Shown here in pieces: positions 62,423 through 64,000 of a DNA stretch of 64,000 nt; the stretch's first letter is position 1; each line of letters starts with the position of its first letter. The DNA comes from Ferruginibacter sp. Its GTDB lineage: Bacteria > Bacteroidota > Bacteroidia > Chitinophagales > Chitinophagaceae. The notes under the pieces are model-generated. The model saw nothing but the letters and a program-made list of their open reading frames with translations, made no database searches and had not been told where the DNA came from. A program made the translations under genes and the position numbers. Where the stretch lies: contig JAQBNH010000014.1 of NCBI GenBank assembly GCA_028288705.1, forward strand, positions 1 to 64,000. Direction: 5' to 3'.

Positions 62423-63307
62423 ATGCAATTACAACAAGTCGATAAGGTAGCTTCAATTAGTCCGGAAGACTTTAAGAAAAACTACTACGACCCAAAGAAG
62501 CCTTTAGTGATCACAGATCTGGCAAAAGCATGGCCGGCATATACAAAATGGGACTGGGATTATTTCATTAAGATGGTGGGCGAAACGGAAGTTGGCGTGT
62601 ATAATAACATTAAAAGTGATTCTTATACCCCGATCAACACCGCAGATGCTTATATGAAATTCGGCGATTACCTGCGGAAAGTGAAAGCGGGGCCACTGGA
62701 CCTACGCATTTTCCTTTTCAATATTTTTCAGCATGCCCCGGAGATCACGGCAGATTTTACCTGGCCGGATGAATATATGGGTGGCTTTGTAAAAAAATAC
62801 CCGATGTTATTTGTTGGCGGGCAGGGATCTATTACGCATATGCATTTCGATATAGACATGAGCCATATCCTGCATACGCAGTTCGTAGGGAGAAAAAGGG
62901 TTTTATTATTTCCCCATGAAGAACAATACAAGCTCTATCGTAAACCATGGGAAGTGCTGAGTTTGGCTAATTATGCCAATTATCGCGAAGAATTTGACTA
63001 TGAAAATTTTCCTGCTGTTAAGCTCGCGAAAGGTTATGAACTGATCCTGGAACATGGTGATACCTTGTTTATGCCGGCAGGTTACTGGCATCATATGGAA
63101 TACCTGGATGCGGGTTTCGCGATGAGTTTGCGGGCATTACAAAGCAATCTGGGTGGAAAGATCGAAGGTTTATGGAAACTTTTCGGCATGCGCGGCATCG
63201 ATACAATGATGAAAAAAACTGCTCCAAAGTGGTGGTACGACCGGAAAAAGGGCCAATTAATGCAAAATGCTGCTAATGAGTTATTAAAAAATTCAATAAA
63301 ACAGTAA
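62423..63307 (+). CDS. Cupin-like (JmjC/Cupin_8) domain protein
   Basis: 294 residues, cytosolic. Predicted iron(II)/2-oxoglutarate-type oxygenase fold: N-terminal PKKPLVITDLAKAWPAYTKW (about 26-45), metal ligands in HMHFDIDMSHILHTQ (His-x-Asp, about 139-141) and a later His in LFMPAGYWHHMEY (about 219). Hydroxylases of proteins or small molecules share this fold. Has its own promoter-like TAATTTTG at 62396-62403, away from the divergent paa genes. Confidence 0.85.
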   Translation: MQLQQVDKVASISPEDFKKNYYDPKKPLVITDLAKAWPAYTKWDWDYFIKMVGETEVGVYNNIKSDSYTPINTADAYMKFGDYLRKVKAGPLDLRIFLFNIFQHAPEITADFTWPDEYMGGFVKKYPMLFVGGQGSITHMHFDIDMSHILHTQFVGRKRVLLFPHEEQYKLYRKPWEVLSLANYANYREEFDYENFPAVKLAKGYELILEHGDTLFMPAGYWHHMEYLDAGFAMSLRALQSNLGGKIEGLWKLFGMRGIDTMMKKTAPKWWYDRKKGQLMQNAANELLKNSIKQ

Positions 63308-63537
63308 AAAAAATTATGATAATAACATAAAAGTATTATTTTTACGCCCTGCACATCAATAATTGCCTCTCCAATTCTATCTTATTTAAAGCTCACTAGA
63401 AAATTCTGTTTTTCTATCTCCAATCGTCCGGTCAATCACCCAGTTATTTATTTAGCTCACATCCATTAGTTCATTTGTTTTTTAAATTATAATTATACGC
63501 CTCAAACGTTTTTTCTTGTGGTTTCAGAGGTAAGCAA
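63308..63537. other. Gene-free stretch
   Basis: AT-rich, no gene supported on either strand. Confidence 0.4.
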
Positions 63538-63570
63538 GGCCGGTGATTTTTATCACTGGCCATTTTTTTT
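63538..63570 (+). terminator. Intrinsic terminator
   Basis: GGCCGGTGAT-TTTT-ATCACTGGCC (one G-T pair) followed by T8; about 230 bases after the cupin gene and at the stop of the DUF2461 gene. Confidence 0.8.
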
Positions 63571-64000
63571 AATCTAATGCCCGGTTAAGAAAATCTGACA
63601 AAGGCTTCGTTGCTTCCAGCATTTTTCCTACTTTTTGCAGGAAGCCAGGCGTTGTTACTTCTTCATCAGTGAAACTTCTGCTGGCAATAAAACTTTTCAT
63701 TTTCAGGTATTCGATGGCAGGATCATCTTCGGTATAACCCTTGGGCGGACGAACAAGTTTCTCTGTGCTTTCCAATCCTGCCGGGATCTGCTTTTTAAAA
63801 TTTTTATTTTCCAGCAGCGACCGCCATTCTTCAAAATTGTAATCTATCTCCTGGCGGATTCGCGCGAGATCTGCAGGTGGCGGCATCCAGATCCCCGCAG
63901 CAGCAAAGCAGCGCCCCGGCTCAATATGCACGTAATACCCGGCGCCGTTCGCCTTTTTGCCGCCCTTGTTGAAGTAAGCTGATACATGATTTTTGTAAGG
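63569..64000 (-). CDS. DUF2461 family protein (5' end outside window)
   Basis: The frame is open to the window edge: before the ATG at 63931 it reads PYKNHVSAYFNKGGKKANGA then GYYV. This and HIEPGRCFAAAGIWMPPPADLARIRQ (split at about GIWMP) match the DUF2461 family (about 220 residues), so 144 C-terminal codons are seen. Cytosolic, function unknown. The start must lie beyond 64000. Confidence 0.88.
   Translation of the reverse strand, partial: PYKNHVSAYFNKGGKKANGAGYYVHIEPGRCFAAAGIWMPPPADLARIRQEIDYNFEEWRSLLENKNFKKQIPAGLESTEKLVRPPKGYTEDDPAIEYLKMKSFIASRSFTDEEVTTPGFLQKVGKMLEATKPLSDFLNRALD

Overview
The window looks like a chromosome segment of a Bacteroidota bacterium, most likely family Chitinophagaceae. 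The reasons are promoter boxes of the TTTG/TAnnTTTG type, many lipoproteins and short secreted proteins of Bacteroidota type, a DUF4834 protein, a lamin-tail/FlgD-like secreted protein, TPR-type sensor kinases, and housekeeping genes of Bacteroidota style. This assignment rests on gene content only; no 16S gene is present.

Layout. 1-1.06 kb: the 3' end of an IS256-family element cut by the window edge. 1.2-4.4 kb: a serine hydrolase, two lipoproteins and an SRPBCC protein. 4.4-9.9 kb: an AT-rich accessory zone of small unrecognised membrane or secreted proteins. It holds relics of two REP-associated (HUH, Y1) transposases, an IS110 relic, and at least four families of short palindromic REP-like repeats. 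9.9-19.8 kb: a tRNA with anticodon CAT, a HAD phosphatase, the rimP-nusA-infB translation/transcription operon, a SurA-like foldase, hflX and a Rieske protein. 20-25.5 kb: tRNA-Asn, two paralogous lipoproteins, a two-component system and a small Pro-rich secreted peptide. 25.5-37.4 kb: a Crp-type regulator, an FAD/NAD(P) protein, an L-threonine dehydrogenase-like SDR, a cell-wall amidase, a second two-component pair, an AhpD-like protein and an orphan 2-oxoacid:ferredoxin oxidoreductase beta subunit. 37.5-55.5 kb: asd (with a likely leader-peptide attenuator), a large secreted lamin-tail protein, an M19-type dipeptidase, a PfkB kinase, a TsaC/YciO protein, rnhB, ctaA, a patatin-like protein, a DagK-like kinase, fabH, a CPBP protein and obg.

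55.5-62.4 kb: an aerobic phenylacetate (paa) cluster on the minus strand: tetR-paaE and paaA-paaB-[four-helix-bundle cassette]-paaC-paaD-paaG-paaI-paaY. PaaABCDE form the epoxidase and its reductase, PaaG opens the epoxide to the oxepin, and PaaI/PaaY are the protective thioesterase and accessory hexapeptide protein. Ligase, ring hydrolase and beta-oxidation genes are not in the window. Two matching 16-bp palindromes (ACTAAC-N4-RTTAGT), upstream of paaA and of the tetR gene, are probable operators for the regulator. A JmjC-like cupin and a partial DUF2461 gene close the window.

The most interesting observations are: (i) a 14-codon leader rich in aspartate-family amino acids plus an intrinsic terminator in front of asd; (ii) the REP/RAYT graveyard; (iii) a four-helix-bundle gene bounded by inverted repeats inside the paa operon, whose repeat words recur as empty intergenic blocks elsewhere; (iv) the paa operator pair; (v) paired palindromes and a tiny Pro-rich secreted peptide beside a two-component system.
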